DNA of 36,419 nucleotides from a virus, in the IMG/VR virus record IMGVR_UViG_3300027759_000219, positions 1 through 36,419 of that record; one strand, written 5' to 3'. Under the pieces are notes generated by a model that searched no databases, was not told the origin of the DNA, and was given only the letters and a program-made list of their open reading frames with translations. This document shows positions 27,423-34,791 of the stretch, in pieces. Made by a program: the position numbers and the translations under genes. Position 1 is the first letter of the stretch, and each line of letters opens with the position of its first letter.

Positions 27423-28710
27423 AGCCGCCGCTTTTCTCCGCGCGCATGACCGCGCAATGATACTGGCCCCCGTAGGAGCCGGTAAGACGGCGATTACGTT
27501 GACTGCTATGCAAGCCTCACCTGTGCGTCGTTGGCTAGTGCTCGCCCCCAAGCGGGTTGCCACAAGCGTATGGCCAGCCGAGGCTGTCAAGTGGGCACCC
27601 GACCTTGACATAGCCGTAGCCGTGGGCACTCCCGCGCAACGCTTGGCTGCGCTTGGCGCGCGCGTCGTTGTGACCAACTACGACAATCTGCAATGGCTAG
27701 CCGAGCAAGAGTTAGACTTTGACGGCATTGTGTTTGACGAACTGACACGGCTAAAGAACCCCTCGGGCGCGCGCTTTAAGGCGTTGTTAAAAGTCATTGA
27801 ACCTATGACCGTGCGCTGGGGCCTGACCGGATCGTTTACATCTAACGGTCTAGAAGACGTGTTTGGTCAATGCAAGATCGTTGACCAATCGTTGCTCGGG
27901 CGCAGCAAGGGCGCGTTCATGCAAACGTACTTTGTGCTGATGAACAAAGAATACGGCGAGTGGGCACCACGCCCCAAGGCGTTGCAATCGGTGATGGAGC
28001 GTATCAAGCCCGCGACCTATTTGCTTGAGCCTGGTGAGTACGTTGACAAGTTGCCGCCATGCCACACCGTTGAGATGCGCTGTGACATGGACATGGTGAG
28101 TTATAAGACAATGAAACAAGACTTTGTGTTGTTGTTTGGCGATACACACATTGAGGCAATCAACGCGGCGGTCGTGACGGGCAAACTGCAACAGATGGCG
28201 TCAGGGTTTATCTATCACACCAACACAACGGCAAGCGAAAGCCCAGGTAGGTTTGATACCGTACAGACAGCAATATGGTTAAGCCGTCACAAGTTTGATT
28301 TGCTTGATGATTTACTAGAGGAGAATCAGCGTGCCAACACCATCATCGCCTACACCTACAAAGAAGAACTTGCCGAACTCAAGCGCCAGTACCCCCACGC
28401 CGTCACCCTTGACGACAAAGACGCTATTGACCGCTGGAATAAGGGAGAAGTGGAGTTGCTACTTGTCCACCCCAAGTCAGCAGGGCATGGGCTTAACTTG
28501 CAACACGGCGGTTGCAGGATGGTCTTTCTGTCATTGCCTTGGAGCCTTGAACTCTTTGAGCAGACCGTAGGGCGTATCCACCGCTCGGGGCAGAAGAATG
28601 ACGTGTGGGTGTATGTGTTACTCACCAACAATACCGTTGATGAGAAGATTTGGGCGGCGTTGCATGACAAACGCGCCGTGTCTGATATTGCCTTGGAGGC
28701 TTTGAAATGA
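27394..28710 (+). CDS. SNF2/DEAD-type helicase
   Basis: A 438-residue superfamily 2 ATPase. It begins MLTLRPYQTEAAAFLRAHDR (Q-motif-like), then Walker A LAPVGAGKT (residues 24-32), motif II IVFDELTRLKN near 113 (DELT replacing DEAH), motif III WGLTGSF, and in the second domain VHPKSAGHGLNLQHGG with motif VI QTVGRIHRSGQ near 392. It is typical of the short phage SNF2 helicases next to VRR-NUC. It would remodel or unwind branched replication intermediates. AAGGAAC precedes the start, which lies within the VRR-NUC gene. Confidence 0.92.
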   Translation: MLTLRPYQTEAAAFLRAHDRAMILAPVGAGKTAITLTAMQASPVRRWLVLAPKRVATSVWPAEAVKWAPDLDIAVAVGTPAQRLAALGARVVVTNYDNLQWLAEQELDFDGIVFDELTRLKNPSGARFKALLKVIEPMTVRWGLTGSFTSNGLEDVFGQCKIVDQSLLGRSKGAFMQTYFVLMNKEYGEWAPRPKALQSVMERIKPATYLLEPGEYVDKLPPCHTVEMRCDMDMVSYKTMKQDFVLLFGDTHIEAINAAVVTGKLQQMASGFIYHTNTTASESPGRFDTVQTAIWLSRHKFDLLDDLLEENQRANTIIAYTYKEELAELKRQYPHAVTLDDKDAIDRWNKGEVELLLVHPKSAGHGLNLQHGGCRMVFLSLPWSLELFEQTVGRIHRSGQKNDVWVYVLLTNNTVDEKIWAALHDKRAVSDIALEALK

Positions 28711-28907
28711 CCCCCTACGAAAAAGGTTTTGAAGACTGCAAAAAGCAAGTCAAGGTTGCAATGGTTGCGGCTGTTGAAAATGCCATCTTAATGGAGCGTG
28801 AGGCTTGTGCGCGGTTGGTTGAAGAGATGGCTAGCAGGGTCGATGACATTCGCCGCGCGGTGCTTGAGGTTGCTGCCGAGGGTATTAGAGCAAGGTGGCA
28901 GAAATGA
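28707..28907 (+). CDS. Small helical protein, 66 aa
   Basis: Begins MTPYEKGFEDCKKQVKVAMV; a predicted single long helix with heptad character (ARLVEEMASRVDDIRRAVLE). Coupled to the helicase by ATGA and to the next gene by ATGA. Similar short helical proteins with an EREACARLVEEMA segment are widespread in phages; the function is unknown. Confidence 0.75.
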   Translation: MTPYEKGFEDCKKQVKVAMVAAVENAILMEREACARLVEEMASRVDDIRRAVLEVAAEGIRARWQK

Positions 28908-29104
28908 CGCCTGACAAAATACTACGCAACCTTGAACGTGGGTACTTTATGACCCATGAAGAGCAAGACGAAACGGCTAAGTACATTCGGGATTTGCAGC
29001 AATCAAACAGAGCGATGCGCGAGGAACTCATTAGGTACGCCGACGAATTGTTCGCCGTGCGCCGAGATTTAACTGAGATAAGGAAACAACTTGATGAAAA
29101 TTGA
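28904..29104 (+). CDS. Small coiled-coil protein, 66 aa
   Basis: The ATG at 28904 is chosen over an in-frame GTG nine bases upstream because AAGGTGG, which contains that GTG, serves as its Shine-Dalgarno and the ATGA overlap fits. The product starts MTPDKILRNLERGYFMTHEE and continues as a charged helix (YIRDLQQSNRAMREELIRYA). No family recognised. Confidence 0.72.
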   Translation: MTPDKILRNLERGYFMTHEEQDETAKYIRDLQQSNRAMREELIRYADELFAVRRDLTEIRKQLDEN

Positions 29105-29255
29105 TCTACTACGCGCGCAATTGTCTGCGACCAAGGACGTGTTGCGCCACAGGCAGAAGTTAATGAACGAAGCGACACGGGCCTACAACCGTGTTTTTGT
29201 AACTGTTAAAAAACTGGAGGAAAGATATGCAAATCACTTGGCGAAAACTAAATGA
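29094..29255 (+). CDS. Small basic helical protein, 53 aa
   Basis: MKIDLLRAQLSATKDVLRHR is followed by QKLMNEATRAYNRVFVTVKK and a short end. The frame overlaps the previous gene by 11 bases and the next by 29; the AAGGAAAC upstream is a usable Shine-Dalgarno. It is basic and heptad-like. It was read from the gap; the function is unknown. Confidence 0.68.
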   Translation: MKIDLLRAQLSATKDVLRHRQKLMNEATRAYNRVFVTVKKLEERYANHLAKTK

Positions 29256-29418
29256 GAACATGGCCACGCTGACTGAAGAAGAGATCATGGCTATGCTTGA
29301 GTACGAACGCACCCACGAACGTAGGGTGAAGATGTTGTTGCGCTTGCACCAGCGCGCGAACTCTCTGCGTGTGGCGCGTGAGCGTATTGAACTGTTGAAA
29401 GAGGGTCTGCGGCCATGA
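29227..29418 (+). CDS. Small helical protein, 63 aa
   Basis: Begins MQITWRKLNENMATLTEEEI with a strong GGAGGAAAGAT ribosome site. A predicted helical hairpin (MLEYERTHERRVKMLLRLHQ). Its start lies inside the preceding 53-residue gene and its stop overlaps the winged-helix gene by ATGA. No family recognised. Confidence 0.72.
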   Translation: MQITWRKLNENMATLTEEEIMAMLEYERTHERRVKMLLRLHQRANSLRVARERIELLKEGLRP

Positions 29419-29666
29419 GAACAGGCGACAAGATAATGACCTTTTGTGGCACACCTAAGACCGCGCAGCAACTTGCCGAGCATTGCAAGGTACAGCGCAG
29501 CAGCATCTACAGCGCGTTGGGTCGACTACAGATGAAAGGTCTGCTTATGCGCGTAGGTGATGGTGTAGAGCCAGCCACTTATGTACTGACCAAACCCACG
29601 AATATGCAGGTCTGCGAAAACTTGATGGTCAAACACGCCCATAACCCTTTTGGATTACGCCCATGA
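29415..29666 (+). CDS. Winged helix-turn-helix DNA-binding protein, 83 aa
   Basis: Begins MRTGDKIMTFCGTPKTAQQL. Residues about 16-47 (AQQLAEHCKVQRSSIYSALG, then RLQMKGLLMRVGDG) match a helix-turn-helix followed by a wing, the pattern of MarR/ArsR-like and replication-initiator-like small DNA-binding proteins. It is the only free-standing small DNA-binding regulator visible, so it is a candidate partner for the dyad repeats at 16188-16401; that link is pure inference. Coupled by ATGA to both neighbours. Confidence 0.78.
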   Translation: MRTGDKIMTFCGTPKTAQQLAEHCKVQRSSIYSALGRLQMKGLLMRVGDGVEPATYVLTKPTNMQVCENLMVKHAHNPFGLRP

Positions 29667-29872
29667 TTGACCGCGACACAATACAGAAAGCAATATATGC
29701 GTTGGACTTGGCGCAATCGCTGCTAGAGAAGAGTGGGCATCATCAACAGATTTTTGATGCTTACACAAACTTACGTCAAGCGTTTGCGCCTGACCTTAGT
29801 ATTGAAGCAAACCGTGTGGCATATGAAGTTGCCATGCACTACGCAAACAAGACAAAGGAAAAACTAGGATGA
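29663..29872 (+). CDS. Hypothetical helical protein, 69 aa
   Basis: Begins MIDRDTIQKAIYALDLAQSL and ends HYANKTKEKLG. Two or three helices are predicted. Both ends use ATGA overlaps. No family recognised and no motif seen. Confidence 0.72.
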   Translation: MIDRDTIQKAIYALDLAQSLLEKSGHHQQIFDAYTNLRQAFAPDLSIEANRVAYEVAMHYANKTKEKLG

Positions 29873-30501
29873 GCTACATCGTCGCATCCTTACCCCCGCT
29901 CAAGTGTTTCGTACGCCGAGAGTTTTTATACAACTTCACCAAGGGCCACGGCGAATACGAACCGGCTATTTGGGTGAGCATCAAAGCACTCAGGGGTCAG
30001 GTGTTTCGCATTGAGAGCCTTCTGCCCGCCTACAGCGCGCTCTACGACAAGTTGCCTATCCACGCCTATGTGTGGCACACCGATAGCCCTGCGGCACTTC
30101 CTATTGACGTCCTACAGCTTTGGGATTGTATGGGTTACAAGTTTACGGTCATTGAGAAGATCGGGTTGCGTAACCTGGGCGTTAAGTTTATGTCTAAAGA
30201 CAAGACGTGGGTGTACGGCAAGTACCTGTTTACGGTGGACTTCTGCGCCGATGGTCAAGACGTGGACACTGGCTTTACCGAACAGGCCGAGGAACATAAA
30301 AGTTTTAACTTTCTCAGACTCGACAATGGTCAGTTTGCTTGTCAGCCTAACAACCGGTGCCTGTGGTACGACCAAAGCCTTATCCCTGCTGACACCAAGC
30401 ACCCTGACTTTCAAGCAGCACAAACTTTTTGGACGGTAGACGGCACACGCAAGTGGACAACCGGCACCGATTGGTTTTATAACATTGAGGAGAGGACATG
30501 A
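29869..30501 (+). CDS. Conserved phage protein of unknown function, 210 aa
   Basis: Begins MSYIVASLPPLKCFVRREFL and is aromatic and Cys-containing (LQLWDCMGYKFTVIEKIGLR; FNFLRLDNGQFACQPNNRCL). Similar proteins with a PPLKCFVRREFLYD start are common in phages of many hosts; their role is unknown to me. AAAGGA precedes the ATG, which overlaps the previous stop (ATGA). It is complete. Confidence 0.82.
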   Translation: MSYIVASLPPLKCFVRREFLYNFTKGHGEYEPAIWVSIKALRGQVFRIESLLPAYSALYDKLPIHAYVWHTDSPAALPIDVLQLWDCMGYKFTVIEKIGLRNLGVKFMSKDKTWVYGKYLFTVDFCADGQDVDTGFTEQAEEHKSFNFLRLDNGQFACQPNNRCLWYDQSLIPADTKHPDFQAAQTFWTVDGTRKWTTGTDWFYNIEERT

Positions 30502-30698
30502 CCGAAAACCAAGTGTACAAACAAATCATCGAGAACCTTGCACAGATCGACGATGACATTGCACGGCTGCGCCACCAGCACTTGATGCTACGCGTGGACA
30601 TTCAAATTCTATTGGAGAAACAAAATGGTATACGACATAATAATGTGGTTCTATGCGTCGATGGCCCTGATGGTAGCGGCGCTCTTGTGGCTGTTTAA
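30498..30698 (+). CDS. Small hypothetical protein overlapping the next gene, 66 aa
   Basis: Begins MTENQVYKQIIENLAQIDDD with a GGAGAGGAC ribosome site. The first about 40 residues are a regular charged helix; the last about 24 (NGIRHNNVVLCVDGPDGSGA and the end) are encoded in the 74 bases shared with the next gene and look less protein-like. The helix part is credible; the end may be a by-product of the overlap. Confidence 0.68.
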   Translation: MTENQVYKQIIENLAQIDDDIARLRHQHLMLRVDIQILLEKQNGIRHNNVVLCVDGPDGSGALVAV

Positions 30699-30813
30699 CA
30701 CACGCGAGAAGCCCCCACCAACATTTCCGCCCGAGTTAATCTGCGACGGCTGTGGTCAAGTCTGTAGTGATCTTTTAGGAGGGTATTGTGAATACTGCAT
30801 CAAGAAATATTAA
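30625..30813 (+). CDS. Membrane-anchored zinc-ribbon protein, 62 aa
   Basis: MVYDIIMWFYASMALMVAAL forms most of one hydrophobic helix (residues about 4-24). A Pro-rich linker (KPPPTFPPE) leads to a zinc-ribbon-like end with Cys40, 43, 47, 55 and 58 (CDGCGQVC and GGYCEYC). GGAGAAACAAA precedes the ATG. The start lies in another frame inside the preceding gene. It would sit in the inner membrane with the metal site on one side. No named family. Confidence 0.75.
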   Translation: MVYDIIMWFYASMALMVAALLWLFNTREKPPPTFPPELICDGCGQVCSDLLGGYCEYCIKKY

Positions 30814-30931
30814 CCGCACTGACGCCAACTGGACAGGGCGCATCGCGCGTTCAATCCACACGGGGCGGTACGTTCGACCGTACATTCCCCTGTGGCGCCG
30901 CGCGCTTATGCGAGCATTGAATTGGCTTTGA
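30788..30931 (+). CDS. Small arginine-rich protein, 47 aa
   Basis: A GTG-started frame with a strong AGGAGG-type site (TTAGGAGGGTATT) seven bases upstream; it overlaps the previous gene by 26 bases. The product MNTASRNINRTDANWTGRIA is followed by RSIHTGRYVRPYIPLWRRAL and a short end, with nine Arg in 47 residues. The last 26 bases overlap the convergent endolysin gene. I recall similar GxxxRSIH..GRYxRP-type short proteins from podovirus genomes, without function. Confidence 0.62.
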   Translation: MNTASRNINRTDANWTGRIARSIHTGRYVRPYIPLWRRALMRALNWL

Positions 30932-31418
30932 CTTTGACGTCAGCCACACGGTTTAGCCAGCCTTTGCCAAAGGTTGCAAAGGTGCCAAGGGAGCGGTAGA
31001 AGTCTTCCTTGGCTTGGCTGAACTTCTCAATCAGTTCAACAGGATCAATGGCTTGCACAGCAGCTAACGTCATGGGGCCAAACCCACCGTCAGGTGTCAC
31101 ACCCACGGCAGATTGCAATAGCTTGATGGCGCGCCCAGGCCCCGCGTTCACCCCAAAATCAAACATTAGGTAGTCTAGCCCGACAGGAAGATCGTCGGCG
31201 CGCACGGCATCCCAATACTTTTTCTTGTACAGGGGCTCGACCTTCTCAGGCGTCAGGCTACGCATCTCGGCTTCATCACTTGCGCGGCCTACCCAGTTTT
31301 CCCAAGTAGCTTGGGTAACACCTAAGTTTGTCCGACCACCAGGGTCAGCGGGGTGGTCAACATAGCCCCCTTCCGACTTCAACATCAATTTAAAAGCATT
31401 ATCCCAATTACTTAGCAT
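30906..31418 (-). CDS. Endolysin, GH108 muramidase
   Basis: A 170-residue enzyme of the glycoside hydrolase 108 family. The catalytic Glu16 lies in LMLKSEGGYVDHPADPGGRT followed by NLGVTQATW, the family signature. Residues about 90-165 (FDFGVNAGPGRAIKLLQSAV, then GVTPDGGFGPMTLAAV) form the C-terminal peptidoglycan-binding-type domain seen with GH108. It would cut the glycan strands of the cell wall. No signal peptide is evident, so release depends on the holins encoded immediately upstream. It overlaps the 70-residue gene by 11 bases. Confidence 0.93.
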   Translation of the reverse strand: MLSNWDNAFKLMLKSEGGYVDHPADPGGRTNLGVTQATWENWVGRASDEAEMRSLTPEKVEPLYKKKYWDAVRADDLPVGLDYLMFDFGVNAGPGRAIKLLQSAVGVTPDGGFGPMTLAAVQAIDPVELIEKFSQAKEDFYRSLGTFATFGKGWLNRVADVKVKANSMLA

Positions 31419-31620
31419 CGTCTTTGCCTATTTTAATTCCGGCGATTGTTCCTACAAACGCGCCGGTGATCATATTAAACGCAGGGTTGATTAACTTAAA
31501 TATTTCAGCGTTATCGACTAATGGATCAAACAAACCAATCAGCACCACAACCACCGTGGACAACAGCACGATGGACAACGACACGCAACAGATTATGGTG
31601 ATGCGGTCGGCAACGGTCAT
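31408..31620 (-). CDS. Two-span holin-like membrane protein, 70 aa
   Basis: MTVADRITIICCVSLSIVLL begins a first membrane helix (about residues 6-30); a second lies at about 45-64 (NMITGAFVGTIAGIKIG). The short charged C-terminus KDDAK and position directly before the endolysin fit a class II holin. It overlaps the next gene by ATGA. Confidence 0.75.
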   Translation of the reverse strand: MTVADRITIICCVSLSIVLLSTVVVVLIGLFDPLVDNAEIFKLINPAFNMITGAFVGTIAGIKIGKDDAK

Positions 31621-32012
31621 TTTCTTTTCATGTCAATAATCTTCTCAAGGGTGCGCCCACCGAAGTAGAAGGACATAATAAGCATGCCCCATTGCCCAAG
31701 CAACTCAACATACTTCTCGTTTGTATCAAGATCAAACGCTGACATCATGGCGAAGATAAAGTAGCCCGCTAGGATGGCTATGAGGGTCATAGGGCGAATG
31801 TTTTTGGAGAGCCATGAGTCAGACCTCATGTCGTTCTCTTGGCGCTTGGTGAGTTCGCCTTGCTCTTGCATATCAGCTTGCATCTTGGCAAGTTCGCCAT
31901 TCTGCTGCATCTGCATGAGTTCAAGCTGGGCGCGGGCTTTCTGTTCGGGATCGGGAAAAAACTTGTCCAGCACCTTCATGCCAATGCCAAGAATATCCAT
32001 GATAGGGAACAT
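31617..32012 (-). CDS. Holin of the 3TM/gene-transfer-release type, 131 aa
   Basis: An N-terminal amphipathic region (FPIMDILGIGMKVLDKFFPD) and a charged coiled coil (QKARAQLELMQMQQNGELAK) are followed by membrane helices within residues about 75-120 (PMTLIAILAGYFIFAMMSAF; GQWGMLIMSFYFGGRTLEK). The W..SK.IRP and FYFGGRxxEK motifs match the 3TM holin family. With the adjacent two-span protein this gives two holin-like genes; one may act as antiholin. Confidence 0.8.
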   Translation of the reverse strand: MFPIMDILGIGMKVLDKFFPDPEQKARAQLELMQMQQNGELAKMQADMQEQGELTKRQENDMRSDSWLSKNIRPMTLIAILAGYFIFAMMSAFDLDTNEKYVELLGQWGMLIMSFYFGGRTLEKIIDMKRK

Positions 32013-32266
32013 TATTTGTCTGCCTTAGCTTCAAGTTTATCGAACAAGCGGTCAAGCAACATCTCAACGCGGTCAAAGCGTTTGTCCATCTCAGACTTAA
32101 TTGTGTCGATCTCGGACTTCTTGACATACGCGTCGCTGACGTGCAACTTGAGATTAGCAATGTCAGTCTTGAGTTCTTTCACAGAATCCCATAACTGACG
32201 ACAAAACCATCCACCCACCGCGAGTAGACAACCGGCACCTAAGTTGATGAAGTTCTGCCAATCCAT
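32012..32266 (-). CDS. Membrane-anchored coiled-coil protein in the lysis cassette, 84 aa
   Basis: One N-terminal membrane helix (FINLGAGCLLAVGGWFCRQL) is followed by a heptad-like coil to the C-terminus (EIDTIKSEMDKRFDRVEMLL). The layout resembles XhlA-type hemolysin-like proteins and, more loosely, inner-membrane spanins. No lipobox-bearing partner spanin gene was found nearby. TAATG junctions link it to both neighbours. Confidence 0.72.
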   Translation of the reverse strand: MDWQNFINLGAGCLLAVGGWFCRQLWDSVKELKTDIANLKLHVSDAYVKKSEIDTIKSEMDKRFDRVEMLLDRLFDKLEAKADK

Positions 32267-34791
32267 TAATCTTCCCTTAATGCGTTACGGTTGGTGCGGT
32301 TGGTGATCATGTTGTTCTGAATTGCGGTGCGCGTCTTGGGGCCTTGTTGCTTGCGTGATGCGTCAGCGCGAGGCGCCCGTAGATTTTCCTCCATCATCTC
32401 AGCAACATCAAGCATTTTCTCGCGTGAGGCTTGAGCGGCACGAATATCGGCGTCGGTCTTTGCACGTTTGGCAATCTCTTCAAACGCCCGTGCTTGCTCT
32501 CGCGCTTTGACAACGGCACCCTCGACCCACTTACGGTCCATCATGCGTTCGGCAATAGCCTTGTCGCCCAAGGCTTTAAAGCCTGGGTCAATCTCGGCAA
32601 TGTCAAACTTGGTCCTTTCCCACGCAATCTTTTCAGCGGCGGTCAAGTTAAAGGTTTGCTTGGACGTCACTTTGTCAACAGCGGTTTTAAGCGATGACAT
32701 ATAGTTTTGGAAGGTTTCGGGCGTAGCGCCGCGAATGCCTTGGCTTACTGGCGTCAGTTTGCCGCTGACAGGGTCTAGATCAAGAATCGTACCCCCGCGT
32801 GTGGGCGCACGGGCGCTAGCTTCAGCAGCCAACCCTTGGGCTTCAGCCGTTTGAGCCATACGCGCGCGCCTTGCGTCTTCTGCACGCAATCTAGCCGTAA
32901 CTTCGGGCGCCTGATCTAAACCAAGACGCAAAGCGTTGACCGGTGCGGGCGCTTGACCTTGTGCCATTGGCTGACGCGCGTCAGGTCGGTTGGGGTCAAA
33001 AGGCATCCGCACGGTTTCGCCGGAGGGGAATACAAAGTTTGGACCATTACGCGGGTCAAACGGCACAATGTTGGATTGGCCAGGCTCGACAGGGCGCAAG
33101 TTGTTGACCGGTGGACGGTAATCTGTAGGGATGGCCCGCGAGGCTTGGTAGCTTGGCGACGTCATGCGCTTGGCTGAAATACGCCCCGCAATGTCACTAC
33201 CTAGCGCGCCTATACCCATACCCGCTGCGGCGCCCACAGGCCCCGCCAAGCCACCTATTACGCTACCTACTAACCCACCTACTGTGGCGCGTGACATACG
33301 CGGTAGGATGGTTTTATTGGTTGCGTTTAAACGACTGACTTCAGGGTAGTTTGCTGCAATCAAAGCCAAGTCGCCTACTACACCTGACATGGGCTTGCCC
33401 TCGGCGGCCATCTTGCCAAGTATTGACGGGTCAACTTTACCTGTTGCAAAATTGGTTGCTGACTCTAAATCATAGATTTGCGCCATGCGCGTACGCGCGC
33501 GGTTAAAGTCGCTGCGCGCTTTAGGTGACTCAAGGCTAGACGTAATAGCGTCTTCAAGCGCGGTGGCCGCACCCATCTTAGCGTTGGCGTTGGCGCGTTG
33601 TTCAGGCGTAATTGGGTTGCCCGCTTTCTCGGCGTGGTAGATACCTTGGGCGTCTTGGCGCAAGCTGCGGATGCTATCTAGCAATTTTGTACCGTTGCCG
33701 CCTTGGGCTAAATCAGCTTTTAGCTTATCAACAAACGCGTTGGACTTTGCCGCTTGGCCTGTGTCGCCGTACAACGGCTCGACATATAGACGGTCAAGCG
33801 ATTGCAAAGTCGTTTCGGGAATAACCACCGAGGGAATGTTACGCACAGCCTCATACGGCCCCGACACTTCGGGCGCCGCGCGCGCCGTGTCAAACGCTTT
33901 CTTATCTAGTACGCTGTTCTGCCCAAGCCCCAAATCGTCTTTTACAATCGCTGCCCATTTAGGTTCGTTGTATACGGCTAGTTTGGTGTCTAAACCTGTT
34001 TCGCCCACAACCGCTGACTTCAACCGGTTGCGCGCAGTCGGGTTTGATAGCGCAGGGTCAAGCGCAATTTCGTACTTTTGGGCTAACTGAGCAGCCTCAA
34101 TCTGAGGCGCACGTTCCCAACTCTGCGCAATTCTCTTTTCGGTGGACTTTTCAATAGCTGCTTTGATTGGCGGGATGTCTTGAATCGCACTTTTAACCGT
34201 AGCCGCGCCTTCGCGAACGTAAGGCGTGGCCATCTTGACGCCTTTAGGCGCGCCAATGGCAAGTGTCTGTGCCATGTTGACAACGTCAGGCGCGGGGATG
34301 CCTGTCCTTGCAGACACCCAATCAGCGCCCTTGTTAATGTTTTCGCTGATAAACTGCATGACTTGATTACTGGCCTCGCCTTTGTATTCGGGCGTTTCAG
34401 TAACACCAAAGGCTTTACCAAAAGGCTGGTCAAGGGCGCCGGTGAGTTTGCCGGTAATCTCTTCAGCGCGTTTGGCGGGCATATTAACGCCAGGCAACAC
34501 GTTTGCCGCGCGGATAAACGGGTAGGCTACTTGACCGGCGACAAAAGGAATAACGCTGCCCACGGTCGTATCAAGCGCGGATGCTGTAGCGCGGCCAAAT
34601 TGCGTAGCCATGCTAGGCTCTTCTCGCCGAGGCGCGGGCATACCATTGCTAGGCGTTAACCCAATCTTGGTGTAAAAATCCGTTTTTGGCATATCTGCAT
34701 AGAATTTGCTATGCAATGCGTCGGCTAGCGCCGCGTCCGGCATATCTGCATATTGCGGATACTTTTCGCGAACTTCAGCAATTGTTGCCAT
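32266..34791 (-). CDS. Large internal virion (probable DNA-ejection) protein, 841 aa
   Basis: The N-terminus MATIAEVREKYPQYADMPDA is a motif seen at the start of many large phage virion proteins. The middle contains a glycine-zipper-like hydrophobic segment around residues 505-540 (VGGLVGSVIGGLAGPVGAAA). The C-terminal third is long charged helices (WVEGAVVKAREQARAFEEIA) ending in a basic tail. By position, after the tail genes and before lysis, it corresponds to P22 gp16, which is ejected and helps DNA cross the inner membrane. No sequence similarity to gp16 is claimed. The length suggests extra domains. Confidence 0.78.
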   Translation of the reverse strand: MATIAEVREKYPQYADMPDAALADALHSKFYADMPKTDFYTKIGLTPSNGMPAPRREEPSMATQFGRATASALDTTVGSVIPFVAGQVAYPFIRAANVLPGVNMPAKRAEEITGKLTGALDQPFGKAFGVTETPEYKGEASNQVMQFISENINKGADWVSARTGIPAPDVVNMAQTLAIGAPKGVKMATPYVREGAATVKSAIQDIPPIKAAIEKSTEKRIAQSWERAPQIEAAQLAQKYEIALDPALSNPTARNRLKSAVVGETGLDTKLAVYNEPKWAAIVKDDLGLGQNSVLDKKAFDTARAAPEVSGPYEAVRNIPSVVIPETTLQSLDRLYVEPLYGDTGQAAKSNAFVDKLKADLAQGGNGTKLLDSIRSLRQDAQGIYHAEKAGNPITPEQRANANAKMGAATALEDAITSSLESPKARSDFNRARTRMAQIYDLESATNFATGKVDPSILGKMAAEGKPMSGVVGDLALIAANYPEVSRLNATNKTILPRMSRATVGGLVGSVIGGLAGPVGAAAGMGIGALGSDIAGRISAKRMTSPSYQASRAIPTDYRPPVNNLRPVEPGQSNIVPFDPRNGPNFVFPSGETVRMPFDPNRPDARQPMAQGQAPAPVNALRLGLDQAPEVTARLRAEDARRARMAQTAEAQGLAAEASARAPTRGGTILDLDPVSGKLTPVSQGIRGATPETFQNYMSSLKTAVDKVTSKQTFNLTAAEKIAWERTKFDIAEIDPGFKALGDKAIAERMMDRKWVEGAVVKAREQARAFEEIAKRAKTDADIRAAQASREKMLDVAEMMEENLRAPRADASRKQQGPKTRTAIQNNMITNRTNRNALRED

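Noticed and set aside
29415-29666. Lysogeny repressor
   Set aside because: The 83-residue winged-helix protein has no oligomerisation or cleavage domain, and no integrase or attachment site is visible.
30835-30905. Terminator between the convergent operons
   Set aside because: Inverted pieces around GTACG and CGTAC do not pair fully and no T-run follows on either strand.
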